64,000 nucleotides of DNA from positions 62,001-126,000 of the forward strand of contig NZ_QVAI01000010.1 of the NCBI RefSeq assembly GCF_003427025.1, read 5' to 3'. The stretch's first letter is position 1. Every line of letters starts with the position of its first letter. The notes beneath the pieces are model-generated. The model saw only the letters and a program-made list of their open reading frames with translations. It did no database searches and was not told where the DNA came from. Position numbers and translations under genes: made by a program. Of this stretch, positions 45,486 to 54,107 are shown piece by piece. Source of the stretch: Jiangella endophytica. GTDB lineage: Bacteria > Actinomycetota > Actinomycetes > Jiangellales > Jiangellaceae.

Positions 45486-46312
45486 GCGGCCCCCGCTTCA
45501 CCGTCGCGATGCGCGGCTACGACCGCACCCAGGTCGACGCCCACTGCAGCCGCATCGAGGCGACGCTGGCCGGTACGGCGGGCACCCTCGCGATCACCGC
45601 CGAGGAGGCGGTGAACCCGGTGTTCACCATCGTCCTGCGCGGCTACGACCCGCGCGAGGTCGAGGCGTGGGTGCGCGCCCAGGCGGCGCTGCTCTCCGGC
45701 GGCACGGGCGCGGCGCCGCTGGTCCGCCACTCGGAGGTACTGCGGGTGGCCGAGCGGCCGGCGGGGGAGCGGTTCACCGTCGTGCGGCTGGCCGAGGGAT
45801 ACGACATCGGCGACGTCGACGCGTTCCTCGACCGCGTCCGCACCACCGTAGGGACGACGCTGAGTGCCGACGAGGTCCAGCGGGTGCAGTTCACCACGGT
45901 CCGGCTGCGGGCCGGGTACGACATGCGCGCCGTCGACGACTACCTCGACGAGGTCGTCGCGGAGTTGCAGCAGCCGCCGGGTGCGCCGGCTCCCGCCGCG
46001 CCCGTCGCCGCCGAACCGGAGCCGGAGCCGGAGCCGAGCACGACGCAATGGCGCGAGTCGCTGAGCGAGCGGTACGAGCTGCTGCGGGTCGCCGAGCGGC
46101 CACGCGGCGAACGGTTCGGGCGCACCGGGCTGACGAAGGGCTACGACGCCGACCAGGTCGACGCGTTCGTCGACGAGGTGCGCGGAACCCTGACATCGAC
46201 GCTCACCCGCGACGACGTCGTGAACGTGCACTTCGACGACGCACGCGGCGGCTACCGCCACCGCGAGGTCGACGCGTGGCTGGTGGCGCTCGAAGAGCAC
46301 ACCCGCAGCTGA
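45482..46312 (+). CDS. DivIVA-motif repeat protein
   Basis: Protein of 276 residues built from six copies of the short DivIVA N-terminal motif (RFTxxRxGYDxxxVDAFL), near residues 5, 40, 95, 135, 215 and 245. They fall into three pairs; the second and third pairs each begin with VLRVAERPxGERF or close to it. A proline/glutamate-rich linker (PAAPVAAEPEPEPEP) separates pairs 2 and 3. Long coiled coils of true DivIVA/Wag31 are absent. The family is known as DivIVA domain repeat proteins; a role at the membrane or septum is a guess. Confidence 0.8.
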   Translation: MSGPRFTVAMRGYDRTQVDAHCSRIEATLAGTAGTLAITAEEAVNPVFTIVLRGYDPREVEAWVRAQAALLSGGTGAAPLVRHSEVLRVAERPAGERFTVVRLAEGYDIGDVDAFLDRVRTTVGTTLSADEVQRVQFTTVRLRAGYDMRAVDDYLDEVVAELQQPPGAPAPAAPVAAEPEPEPEPSTTQWRESLSERYELLRVAERPRGERFGRTGLTKGYDADQVDAFVDEVRGTLTSTLTRDDVVNVHFDDARGGYRHREVDAWLVALEEHTRS

Positions 46313-46322
46313 TCATGGAGAA

Positions 46323-46340
46323 GCAGCGGCCGACCGCTGC
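46323..46340. terminator. Terminator hairpin between convergent genes
   Basis: GCAGCGG-CCGA-CCGCTGC is a perfect 7-bp stem with a 4-nt loop in the 36-bp gap between the DivIVA-repeat gene and the polyprenyl synthase gene, suited to bidirectional use. Confidence 0.5.
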
Positions 46341-46348
46341 GCGGGCCG

Positions 46349-47449
46349 TCAGTGGGTGCGCTCGGTGGTCAGCTCGATGAGCTGGGTCAGTGCCTTGCGG
46401 CCGTCGTCGGTGACGTCGGCGGCGTCCAGAGCCGCGTGGGCGTCGCCGACCAGCTCGGTGACCAGCGCTTCGACCCGGTCCAGTGCTGCAGTGTCGATCA
46501 GCACCTCGCGCAGTGCCGTCACTCCGTCGAGGTCCAGGGCCGGGTCGCCGAGCAGCGACCCCACCAGCGCCGCCTGCGACGCCGTCGCCCGTTCCAGCGC
46601 GTACGCGATGAGCAGCGTCCGCTTGCCCTCGCGCAGGTCGTCGCCCGTGGGCTTGCCGGTCCGGGCGGGATCGCCGAAGACGCCGAGCACGTCGTCGCGC
46701 AGCTGGAACGCCTCGCCGAGGGCCGCGCCGAACCGGCGGTACGACGCCAGCAGCGGCTCCGGCGCTCCGGCCAGCGCACCGCCGATGACCAGCGGGTGCT
46801 CGACGGAGTAGCGGGCGGACTTGTACCGGATGACCGTCCGGGCGCGGTCGGCCTGCCCAGACGGCGCGCCGCCGCCGCTGACCTGTTCGAGCATGTCGAG
46901 GTACTGGCCGCCGCCGACCTCGGTGCGCATGCGGTCGAACACCGCCCGCGCGGGACGCAGCCGGTGCGCCTCGACGGCGGCCCGGTCGAACAGCTCGGCG
47001 CTCCAGGCCAGCAGCATGTCGCCGAGCAGGATCGCCGCCGCCGCGCCGAACGCGTCGGCGGCGCCCTGCCAGCCGGAGTCGCGGTGCAGCGTCGCGAACC
47101 GGCGATGGACCGACGGCAGTCCGCGCCGTGTGTCGGACGCGTCGATCAGGTCGTCGTGGACCAGCGCCGACGCCTGGAACAGCTCCAGCGCCGCGCCGAT
47201 CGTCACCATCGCCTCGTCGGCCGGGTCGCCGCCGGCCGCCCGCCAGCCCCAGTAGCAGAACGTCGGGCGCAGCCGCTTGCCGCCGGACAGGAACGCCGCC
47301 GCGGCGTCGACCAGCGGCACCGTGTGCGGGCTGGCCGCGCCGAGCAGCTCGCGCTGCTCGCCCAGGAACGCGTCGAGGGCGTGCTGGATGCGCGGCCGCA
47401 GGAGGCCGACCGGGTCGTCGGGGCCCGCGAGGGGCACTGGGGTCACCAC
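46349..47449 (-). CDS. Polyprenyl diphosphate synthase
   Basis: Trans-isoprenyl diphosphate synthase (366 residues) making a chain such as GGPP or a menaquinone side chain. Visible: FLSGGKRLRPTFCYWGWRAAGG, first Asp-rich motif ALVHDDLIDASDTRRGLPSVHRRF, second motif AFQLRDDVLGVFGDPARTGKPTGDDLREGKRTLL, which includes the G-K-x-x-x-D-D-L segment. Product length is not predictable here. The GTG at 47449 lies 10 bp after the lipoprotein gene ends; an adjacent GTG at 47446 is an alternative. Confidence 0.9.
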   Translation of the reverse strand: MVTPVPLAGPDDPVGLLRPRIQHALDAFLGEQRELLGAASPHTVPLVDAAAAFLSGGKRLRPTFCYWGWRAAGGDPADEAMVTIGAALELFQASALVHDDLIDASDTRRGLPSVHRRFATLHRDSGWQGAADAFGAAAAILLGDMLLAWSAELFDRAAVEAHRLRPARAVFDRMRTEVGGGQYLDMLEQVSGGGAPSGQADRARTVIRYKSARYSVEHPLVIGGALAGAPEPLLASYRRFGAALGEAFQLRDDVLGVFGDPARTGKPTGDDLREGKRTLLIAYALERATASQAALVGSLLGDPALDLDGVTALREVLIDTAALDRVEALVTELVGDAHAALDAADVTDDGRKALTQLIELTTERTH

Positions 47450-47459
47450 GCCAGCAAGG

Positions 47460-48437
47460 CTAGGGGGTGGACGTCCCGCCGGTGTCTGCCAGGGCGGCTT
47501 GCAGGTCGTCGAGGATCGCGTGCGCACCGCGGTAGGTCGAGCTGCCCCACACGGCGTAGTCGGCGTCGACGACGTCGCCGGCCTGCGCGGCGGGCAGGTT
47601 CTGCCAGAGCGCCGACGAGGTGATGGTCTCGCGCGCGCCGGTGTTCTCGCCGTTGGCCAGGACGAAGATCGCGTCGCCGTTCGCCTCGGGGATCAGCTCC
47701 AGGCTGATCTCGATGAAGTCGCGGTCCGGGTCCGGCTCCAGCTGGCCGGCCGGGCGGGCGAAGCCGACGTCGTCGAGCACCTGGCCGGGGAACGAGGCCG
47801 GTGTCTCCAGCCGCAGCACGTCGGCCGCCTGCACCCGGACCAGCGACACCTCGACGGCGCCCGGGTCGCCGACGGCGTCGCGGACCTCCTGGACGTGCGC
47901 GTCGTACTCGGCGACGACCTCGTCGGCCCGCTCCGGCACGCCGAGCGCCTCGGCCAGCTCGGTGACGTGCGAGCGCCAGCTGCCCGTGCCCTCCCAGGCC
48001 AGCGACACGGTCGGCGCGATCTGCGAGAGGGAGTCGTAGGCCTCCGCGAACCCGGCGACGTCCACGGACAGGATGAGGTCCGGGTCGGCGACGGCCAGCG
48101 CCTCGATGTCGGGCTCGCGGGAGCCACCCACCAGCTCGAGGTCACTAACGGGGAAGTCGGCGGGCAGGAACGTGGCGAGGTCGGAGCCGTCCGCCGTCTC
48201 GGCCGAGGCGGCGACCGGCTCGAACCCGAGGTCCACCAGCGCCGACAGCGTCGGCCGCCACAGGACGGCGATGCGCTGCGGGTCGTCGGGCACCTCGGTC
48301 TCGCCCTGGGCGTGGACGACGGTGTGCGTGGCGGCGGCCGCCCCGCCGTCGCCGGAGGCGGGTTCGTCGTCTCCGCCGCCGCACGCGGCGAGAACGAGCA
48401 GGGCGGCCAGGGGCAGAGAAGCGGCGAGGCGGCGCAT
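47460..48437 (-). CDS. Iron-siderophore ABC transporter substrate-binding lipoprotein
   Basis: Exported lipoprotein (325 residues) of the FecB/FepB class. Signal peptide MRRLAASLPLAALLVLAACGGG carries the lipobox LAAC. The mature part has HAQGETEVPDDPQRIAVLWRPTLSALVDLGFEPVAA, EPDIEALAVADPDLILSVD and QIAPTVSLAWEGTGSWRSHVTELAEALG, typical of siderophore binding. No permease or ATPase is adjacent. It lies 20 bp after the FhuF-like gene, so both should share the iron box. Confidence 0.9.
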   Translation of the reverse strand: MRRLAASLPLAALLVLAACGGGDDEPASGDGGAAAATHTVVHAQGETEVPDDPQRIAVLWRPTLSALVDLGFEPVAASAETADGSDLATFLPADFPVSDLELVGGSREPDIEALAVADPDLILSVDVAGFAEAYDSLSQIAPTVSLAWEGTGSWRSHVTELAEALGVPERADEVVAEYDAHVQEVRDAVGDPGAVEVSLVRVQAADVLRLETPASFPGQVLDDVGFARPAGQLEPDPDRDFIEISLELIPEANGDAIFVLANGENTGARETITSSALWQNLPAAQAGDVVDADYAVWGSSTYRGAHAILDDLQAALADTGGTSTP

Positions 48438-48457
48438 GGGTCTCCGGGGGTTCGTGA

Positions 48458-49264
48458 TCAGGACGGACGGCGTTCCAGCGCGGCCCGGCGCTTGGCGACG
48501 CGGACCTCGTCGTCGACGTACGGGCAGCCGCCGCAGAACGCCGCGGGCTCCTGCCGGGCGTCGCGCGGGCGGAGGTCGTCGACCACGTACTTGAGGCAGC
48601 AGGTGCCCTTGACGCTGCCGGCCGCGACACCGCCGGACCACGGCACGTGCAGCAGCCGGGGCCGGCGGCGCACCGGTGCGCCCAGCGCGACCAGCTCGTC
48701 GACGACCGCGTGGGTGCGCTGCCAGGTCTCGTCCGGGTCCAGGCCGGCGGCGTTGGCCGCGAGCACGGCGGGGCCGCCGAGGCGGTCGGCGACCGAGTTC
48801 CACATGGTGCGCACGCCGTACGGCGCCAGCTCTGCGACGGCGTCGACGACCGGCGCGAGGACGACGTGCAACCGCCGAGCCACCTCGTCGGCGCTGATGT
48901 CGTCGTCGATGGTCCCGCCGGTGAGCGCCAGCCGGTCGAACTGCGCGCCGTCGACGTGCACGCGCGTGGTGGCCGGGTCCAGCGGCAGGCCTCGGCGTTC
49001 GACCAGGTAGCTCGCCAGCAGAGCCGTCGCGACCCGGCCGGTCAGCCGGAGCACCAGGTAGGACGCGGCGACGTTGCGGTGGCCGCCGGCGGCATCGTCG
49101 AGGCGGTCCAGCCACGCGGCGACGACGCCGGGGCCGGCTGCCGCGTCGGCGAGTGTGGTCCAGCCGTCGCCGTCGGCCGACGTGACGAACCCGAAGGACG
49201 GATGGAGCCGCTCCAGGCGGCGCGCGGCGGCGTCGAGGGGCTCGGTGGCGGTGGCGGCGAACAT
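48458..49264 (-). CDS. FhuF-like ferric siderophore reductase
   Basis: Cytosolic 2Fe-2S protein (268 residues) that likely releases iron from siderophores by reduction. The N-terminal domain has LERLHPSFGFVTSADGDGWTTLADAA; the middle has RTMWNSVADRLGGPAVLAANAAGL. The C-terminus carries the FhuF cluster ligands as GTCCLKYVV and FCGGCPYVDDEVRVAKRRAALE (CC-x18-C-x2-C type). The ATG at 49264 sits inside the iron box, suggesting a leaderless iron-regulated transcript. Confidence 0.88.
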   Translation of the reverse strand: MFAATATEPLDAAARRLERLHPSFGFVTSADGDGWTTLADAAAGPGVVAAWLDRLDDAAGGHRNVAASYLVLRLTGRVATALLASYLVERRGLPLDPATTRVHVDGAQFDRLALTGGTIDDDISADEVARRLHVVLAPVVDAVAELAPYGVRTMWNSVADRLGGPAVLAANAAGLDPDETWQRTHAVVDELVALGAPVRRRPRLLHVPWSGGVAAGSVKGTCCLKYVVDDLRPRDARQEPAAFCGGCPYVDDEVRVAKRRAALERRPS

Positions 49265-49281
49265 AGGTATGACTAACCTAA
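49263..49281 (-). promoter_or_regulatory. Iron box (IdeR/DmdR-type operator)
   Basis: On the minus strand the site reads TTAGGTTAGTCATACCTAT, matching 15 of 19 positions of the IdeR/DmdR consensus TTAGGTTAGSCTAACCTAA. It overlaps the likely -10 and the FhuF start codon, so iron-loaded repressor would block initiation. The divergent metF gene begins 82 bp away and is less likely to be affected. Confidence 0.8.
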
Positions 49282-49350
49282 GTCTTGGCGACGAAGATCG
49301 CCAATCGTTCGTACGCTGAGACGATCTGTCCGAAAGGCGGACGTCGTCGG

Positions 49351-49356
49351 TAGGCT
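49351..49356 (+). promoter_or_regulatory. -10-like box TAGGCT of metF
   Basis: TAGGCT, six bases (GGGCGA), then the metF ATG at 49363; no ribosome site. Identical hexamer and spacing to moaA. Confidence 0.5.
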
Positions 49357-49362
49357 GGGCGA

Positions 49363-50280
49363 ATGGCTCTGGGACTTCCGTCGACGATGCCCGGTGGTTC
49401 GCGCACCATCCGGGAGTTGCTGGCCGCCGGCGGAAGATCGTTCTCGTTCGAGTTCTTCGCGCCGAAGAGCGAGGCCGCCGAGGTCGTCTTCTGGCAGACC
49501 ATGCGCGAGCTCGAGCGGCTGCAGCCGACGTTCGTCTCGGTCACGTACGGGGCGGGCGGCACCACGCGCGACAGCACGGTGCGCGTCACCGAGGGCATCG
49601 CCCGCGACACCACGTTGACCGTCGTCGGGCACCTGGCCGCGGTGAACCACTCGGTGGCCGAGCTGCGCAACGTCATCGGCCAGTACGCCGACGCCGGCGT
49701 GCGCAACTTCCTCGCGCTGCGCGGCGACCCGCCCGGCGACCCGCGGGGCGAGTGGGTGAAGCACCCGGAGGGCTTCGAGTACTCCGAAGAGCTGGTGCGG
49801 CTCATCCGCGCCAGCGGTGACTTCTGCGTCGGCGTCGCGGCGTTCCCGGACAAGCACCCTCGCTCGCCCGACCTCGAGACCGATGCCCGGTTCCTGGCCC
49901 GCAAGTTCCAGGCCGGCGCCGACTACGCGATCACCCAGATGTTCTTCCACGCCGACGACTACCTGCGGCTGCGCGACCGGGTCGCGGCGGCCGGGGGAGA
50001 CGCGCCGATCATCCCGGGCATCATGCCGGTGACGAACGTGCGGCAGATCCAGCACTTCGCCGTGCTCACGGGCGCCGTGTTCCCGGCCGCGCTCGCGCAG
50101 CGGCTGCTCGCCGTCGAGGGCGACCCCGAGGCCGTGCGCGCCATCGGCGTCGAGGTGGCGACCGAGCTGTGCGAGCGCCTGCTCGCCGAGGGCGTGCCCG
50201 GCCTGCACTTCATCACGCTCAACAGGTCGACGGCGACCCGCGAGATCTATCAGAACCTCGGGGTCGGCGCGCTGTCCTGA
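49363..50280 (+). CDS. metF: 5,10-methylenetetrahydrofolate reductase
   Basis: Flavoenzyme (305 residues) supplying methyl-THF for methionine synthesis. TIM-barrel features: [45 protein letters not shown] (catalytic E in EFF), [61 protein letters not shown] and [10 protein letters not shown]. The length is normal for the bacterial single-domain form. Divergent from the iron-regulated genes and convergent with the FAD oxidoreductase. Confidence 0.95.
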   Translation: MALGLPSTMPGGSRTIRELLAAGGRSFSFEFFAPKSEAAEVVFWQTMRELERLQPTFVSVTYGAGGTTRDSTVRVTEGIARDTTLTVVGHLAAVNHSVAELRNVIGQYADAGVRNFLALRGDPPGDPRGEWVKHPEGFEYSEELVRLIRASGDFCVGVAAFPDKHPRSPDLETDARFLARKFQAGADYAITQMFFHADDYLRLRDRVAAAGGDAPIIPGIMPVTNVRQIQHFAVLTGAVFPAALAQRLLAVEGDPEAVRAIGVEVATELCERLLAEGVPGLHFITLNRSTATREIYQNLGVGALS

Positions 50281-50287
50281 ACCGCCC

Positions 50288-51421
50288 TCAGGCCCGGCCG
50301 ATGTGGTCGGTGACGATCGCCGCCGACTCCGCGACCAGCGCGATCCCCGGCCCGGGATGGGCGCCGGCGCCGGCCAGGTAGAGGCCGCGGACGCGGGTGA
50401 CGTTGGCCGGGCGCTGGAAGATCGCGGTGACGCGGCCGGCGGCGGCGCCGTGGACGGCGGTCGGGGCGACGTGCTGGACGCGGCCGTCGGCGGTGTCGTA
50501 CGTGATGGTCGCCGGGCCGCCGTCCGCCGGGAAGCGGATCTGCGGAGTCGGGGCGGGCTGCGTGTGCGCCTCGGTGACGACGGTGCGCACCTGGCCGGGT
50601 TCCGGCTCGGCGTGGTCGAGCCGGCGCCGGAACGGGCCGCGGCGGTCGTCGGCGAGGCCGCCCGGGGGAGCCGTCCACACCACCGCGTCGGCGTCCACGG
50701 TGCCGCCGGCGGCCAGCGTCACGCCGGTGAGCCGCTTGCCGTCCAGCGCCGGGCCGGTCACCGGCGCCTCGTACCGGAACGTCGCGCCGCGCTCGGCCGC
50801 CCGCCCCGCCAGTACGTCGATGAGCTGCGCAAGCTCGGCCGTCCACACGCCGAAGGTCTGCTCCAGGTACGGCAGCACGGTGAGCGCGGCCGGAGCGGTC
50901 GCCGGGTCGGCCCCGAAGCGGGTCGCGTAGGACTCCAGCGCGGTCCTCAGGCGCGGCTCCCGCAGTGACGTCGCGACGTCGCGCAGTGTGCCGCCGGACG
51001 GCGCGGGCTTGGCGCCGGCGTGGCCGAGGACGAGCGGCCGCAGCGCGCGCCACGCTCGGTCGCCGTGCGCGACGACCGCATCCCACTGCGCGCCCGCGCC
51101 CCGGCCGAACGCCTCGTCGAGGGCTCGCCGAGTGCCGGACGGGCTCGCGTTCGGGACGGCGACCTCGGCTCCGTCGGCGAACACCCACCGGGCCGCGGGG
51201 TCGACCGGGACGACGTCGAGCTCCCGCTCCAGCGGGCGGCCGGTCTTGCGGAACAGGTCGCGCAGGACCGCCGGCAGGGTGAAGGGTTGCGGGCCGTACC
51301 TCAGCTGGCCGCCCGGTGCCGGGCCGGACTCCAGCACCGTGACGTCGTGGGCGAAGTCGGCGAGGGCGAGCGCGGAGCAGAGCCCCGCCAGCCCCGCCCC
51401 CACGACGACGACGCGTGCCAC
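50288..51421 (-). CDS. FAD-dependent amine oxidase/phytoene desaturase-like protein
   Basis: Oxidoreductase of 377 residues with an N-terminal Rossmann fold: VVVVGAGLAGLCSALALADFAHDVTVLESGPAPGGQLRYG (GxGxxG and the GGQ segment). A substrate domain follows, and the end reads GLYLAGAGAHPGPGIALVAESAAIVTDHI, the usual C-terminal FAD contact. The layout fits the phytoene desaturase/protoporphyrinogen oxidase superfamily, though it is shorter than a typical CrtI. The substrate is unknown. It starts 3 bp after the YbaK-like gene ends, so the two are coupled. Confidence 0.83.
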   Translation of the reverse strand: MARVVVVGAGLAGLCSALALADFAHDVTVLESGPAPGGQLRYGPQPFTLPAVLRDLFRKTGRPLERELDVVPVDPAARWVFADGAEVAVPNASPSGTRRALDEAFGRGAGAQWDAVVAHGDRAWRALRPLVLGHAGAKPAPSGGTLRDVATSLREPRLRTALESYATRFGADPATAPAALTVLPYLEQTFGVWTAELAQLIDVLAGRAAERGATFRYEAPVTGPALDGKRLTGVTLAAGGTVDADAVVWTAPPGGLADDRRGPFRRRLDHAEPEPGQVRTVVTEAHTQPAPTPQIRFPADGGPATITYDTADGRVQHVAPTAVHGAAAGRVTAIFQRPANVTRVRGLYLAGAGAHPGPGIALVAESAAIVTDHIGRA

Positions 51422-51424
51422 GCC

Positions 51425-51925
51425 TCAGCCGGCGACGTCGACGGGGGTGCCGCCGGTGACCCGGACCAGCTCGTCGAACGTCGTCGGGAAGACCGTGTGC
51501 GGGTGGCCGGCCGCGGCCCAGACCTGGTCGTGCTTCTCCAGCCAGACATCGACCAGCGTGCGCACCTGAGCCGGGTGCCCGACCGGGGCGACGCCGCCGA
51601 TCGGCTGGCCGGTGTGCGTGCGGACGAACGTCGGATCGGCCCGCCCGACCGAGGTGGCGCCCGCCGCGCGGGCCAGCGCCGCGACGTCGGCCCGGTGCGC
51701 TCCGCTGGTGAGGACGAGCAGGGGAGCGCCGTCGCAGTCGAAGATCAGCGAGTTGGCGATGGCGCCGACCTCGCAGCCGAGCTGCTCCGCCGCGGCGGCC
51801 GCCGTCGGCGCGGAGTCCGAGAGGGCGACGATCTCGGGGGTGGCGCCGGCTGCCGTGAGCGCCTCGCGGACGCGCTGGACGTTCGGATGAGCGAGGACCT
51901 TGTCGGCACTGTCAGGGCTGGTCAC
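51425..51925 (-). CDS. YbaK/EbsC-family aminoacyl-tRNA deacylase
   Basis: Editing-domain protein (166 residues) that removes misacylated amino acids, probably Cys or Ala from tRNA-Pro. Visible: VQRVREALTAAGATPEIVALSDSAPTAAAAAEQLGCEVGAIANSLIFDCDGAPLLVLTSGAHRADVAAL (with the core A-x-x-x-x-S-L-I-F), then ADPTFVRTHTGQPIGGVAPVGHP, where GGV-x-P-x-G-H-P is the family signature, and VWAAAGHPHTVFPTTFDELVRVTGG. The GTG at 51925 follows a TAGGGT box by eight bases. Confidence 0.92.
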   Translation of the reverse strand: MTSPDSADKVLAHPNVQRVREALTAAGATPEIVALSDSAPTAAAAAEQLGCEVGAIANSLIFDCDGAPLLVLTSGAHRADVAALARAAGATSVGRADPTFVRTHTGQPIGGVAPVGHPAQVRTLVDVWLEKHDQVWAAAGHPHTVFPTTFDELVRVTGGTPVDVAG

Positions 51926-52033
51926 AGGGGTCGACCCTACCGCCTCCGCCCTCATCCCCGACACGTTGTCGGTGCCGGGGTGTACATTTCTCCATAGGTC
52001 GAACAGTCGTTCGAACATGATGCGGAGGCGGCC

Positions 52034-52549
52034 ATGACTGTCGAGATTCAGGAGTCCAGCAGGGTGGCGGGCGGCCACGGCCTGCCGGTCCCGCGCACGC
52101 GGCCGCCCATGGGTCACGCCGCCCTCGATCTCATCGAGCACGCGCGGCTGTGCCTCGCCGAAGCCGCCTCGACCGGCCACGCGGGCGACCGCTTCGCCGC
52201 GGCCCACCTCGCGGCCCTGCGCGCTGCGGCCGCCGTCCTGGCCGCGAAGGCCCGGCCGGCCGCGTCCGGGCGGGGCCGTGGGCGGCGTGGGCACGGTCCC
52301 CGCAACGTGTGGGAGCTGCTGCCCGGCGTCGCGCCGGAGCTGGCCGAGTGGGCCGCGTTCTTCGGCGCCAACGCCGGCAAGCGAGCCGCCGCCCAGGCCG
52401 GCCTGCCGGGCGCCGTCACCCCGCGCGAGGCCGACGACCTCCTCCGCGAGGCCGACGTGTTCCTCGGGATGGTCAGCGTGCTGCTGGGTCTGCCGTACCA
52501 GGAGCCGCTCGACGGCCCGGTGGTCGCGCTGGTCCCCGGGGCGGCCTGA
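52034..52549 (+). CDS. SAV_6107-family HEPN-domain protein
   Basis: Helical protein of 171 residues belonging to an actinobacterial family named after SAV_6107, related to HEPN domains; function unknown. Visible: ALDLIEHARLCLAEAASTGHAGDRFAAAHLAALRAAAAVLAAKARP, then NVWELLPGVAPELAEWAAFFGANAGKRAAAQAGL and READDLLREADVFLGMVSVLLGL. A ribosome site (GCGGAGGCGG) precedes the ATG. The following 600 bp contain no gene. Confidence 0.83.
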   Translation: MTVEIQESSRVAGGHGLPVPRTRPPMGHAALDLIEHARLCLAEAASTGHAGDRFAAAHLAALRAAAAVLAAKARPAASGRGRGRRGHGPRNVWELLPGVAPELAEWAAFFGANAGKRAAAQAGLPGAVTPREADDLLREADVFLGMVSVLLGLPYQEPLDGPVVALVPGAA

Positions 52550-53150
52550 CCGGCGCGGCTCGCGGTGGCCGGGGCTGCGCGGTCCGGGTGGCGTGCCTCG
52601 CGTGGCGTGGTCCGGCTGCGACGAGCGGTGCAACTGTGGTGGCCGGGGCTGCGTGCTTCGGTTGGTCGCGGTGATCTGTGCCGACCGGCGCGACCTGGCA
52701 ACGGCCTGACCCGGGCGGCTGGCTCACCTGTCCCGGTCGACGTCGCTGGGGTGGCTGACGTGGCCGATGTAGCTGAACCGGCATCGGCTGGCGGACGTGA
52801 GCCGACCGGCGTAGGGCTTTTTCGGACTGGCCCGACCCGGGCGCTGTGGCCCAGCAAGCCCCCAGCATCGCCTAGCCGCCGGCGTGCCTCCGGCCTCCAA
52901 GGTGCCAGTGGCGTCGGGCACGTCAGAGCACGGCGGCGTCACCCGCTCAGCGCCGGCGCCGCCCCTCGCATCCAACGTCACGCCGCCGCCGCGCCAGCCC
53001 ATCACGCGAGCCGCCGCGCGGCAGGTCACCCGTCCGCCCCTCCCGCTCGCCGCCGCACCCGAAGTGCGCTCGGGGCCTCGGGAAGTCCTGAGGCGGCCGC
53101 CGCGTTATGTCAGTTGTCTTGTAAGTAAGTCTGATGTCGGGAGAGCCGCC
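52550..53150. other. 601-bp intergenic region without a supported gene
   Basis: Frames here are arginine/proline-rich shadows. A 16-bp direct repeat GGTGGCCGGGGCTGCG occurs at 52564-52579 and 52638-52653, 74 bp apart. The last 60 bp become AT-richer and end in the ribosome site of the PAC2 gene (GGGAGAG). Confidence 0.55.
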
Positions 53151-54104
53151 ATGCCGAGCCGCAGTGAGCTGTACGAGCTCGTCGAGGAGCCGTCCGAGCT
53201 GGAGTCCCCAGTTCTGGTCTACTGGTTCGACGGTTTCGTGGACGCGGGCCGAGCCGGCGGCGGTCTGGTCGACCACCTTCTCGCGACCCTCGACACCGAG
53301 GTCGTGGCGCGCTTCGACGTCGATTCGCTGATCGACTACCGGTCCCGTCGTCCGGAGATGCGCTTCTCCGACGGCGCGTTCCAGGACTACGACGCGCCCG
53401 AGCTGACGCTGCGGCTGGTCCGCGACGACGTCGGCGCGCCGTTCCTGCTGCTGTCGGGCCCGGAGCCGGACGTGCGGTGGGAGGCCTTCGTCTCCGCCGT
53501 CACCGACCTCATCGAGCGGCTCGGCGTGCGCCTGGCGATCGGCGTGCACGGCATCCCGAACCCGGTGCCGCACACCCGCCCCCTGAGCGTCCTCACCCAC
53601 GCCAACCGTCCAGGCCTGCTCGACGAAGCGGCGCTGGTCGACGTCGAGCTGAGGGTGCCGGGCAACGTCGCGTCGCTGCTCGAGTACCGGCTCGGCCAGA
53701 CCGGCCACGACGCCATCGGGCTGGTCGCCCGCGTCCCGCACTACCTCGCCGAATCCGAGTACCCGCAGTCGTCGCTGACGTTGCTGCGGGCGCTGAGCGC
53801 CACCACCGGGCTGCTGCTGCCGTCCGGTGAACTGGCCGAGGCCGCCCGCCGCACCGACGAGCTGGTCCGCGAGCAGGTCGAGGGCAACGATCAGGTCGCC
53901 AAGGTCGTCCACGCGCTGGAGAACCAGTACGACGCGTTCGCCGGCGGCGACGCTCGCGGCAGCCTCATCGCCGAGCAGCGGGCCGTGCCCAGCGCCGACG
54001 AGATCGGCGCCGAGCTCGAGCAGTTCCTCGCCGACCTCGACGACCGGGCCGATGACGACGAGGACGGCGACGACCTCGGCGACGAGGACCGCGGCGACCG
54101 CTGA
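53151..54104 (+). CDS. PAC2-family protein
   Basis: Protein of 317 residues in the PAC2 (proteasome assembly chaperone 2-like) family; in actinobacteria its partner and role are unsettled. Visible: LESPVLVYWFDGFVDAGRAGGGLVDHLL at the start, IDYRSRRPEMRFSDGAFQDYDAPELTLRLVRDDVGAPFLLLSGPEPDVRWEAF, and GLVARVPHYLAESEYPQSSLTLLRALSATTGL, all characteristic. The C-terminus is strongly acidic (DLDDRADDDEDGDDLGDEDRGD). It converges on the M48 gene with only 3 bp between. Confidence 0.88.
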   Translation: MPSRSELYELVEEPSELESPVLVYWFDGFVDAGRAGGGLVDHLLATLDTEVVARFDVDSLIDYRSRRPEMRFSDGAFQDYDAPELTLRLVRDDVGAPFLLLSGPEPDVRWEAFVSAVTDLIERLGVRLAIGVHGIPNPVPHTRPLSVLTHANRPGLLDEAALVDVELRVPGNVASLLEYRLGQTGHDAIGLVARVPHYLAESEYPQSSLTLLRALSATTGLLLPSGELAEAARRTDELVREQVEGNDQVAKVVHALENQYDAFAGGDARGSLIAEQRAVPSADEIGAELEQFLADLDDRADDDEDGDDLGDEDRGDR

Positions 54105-54107
54105 GCG

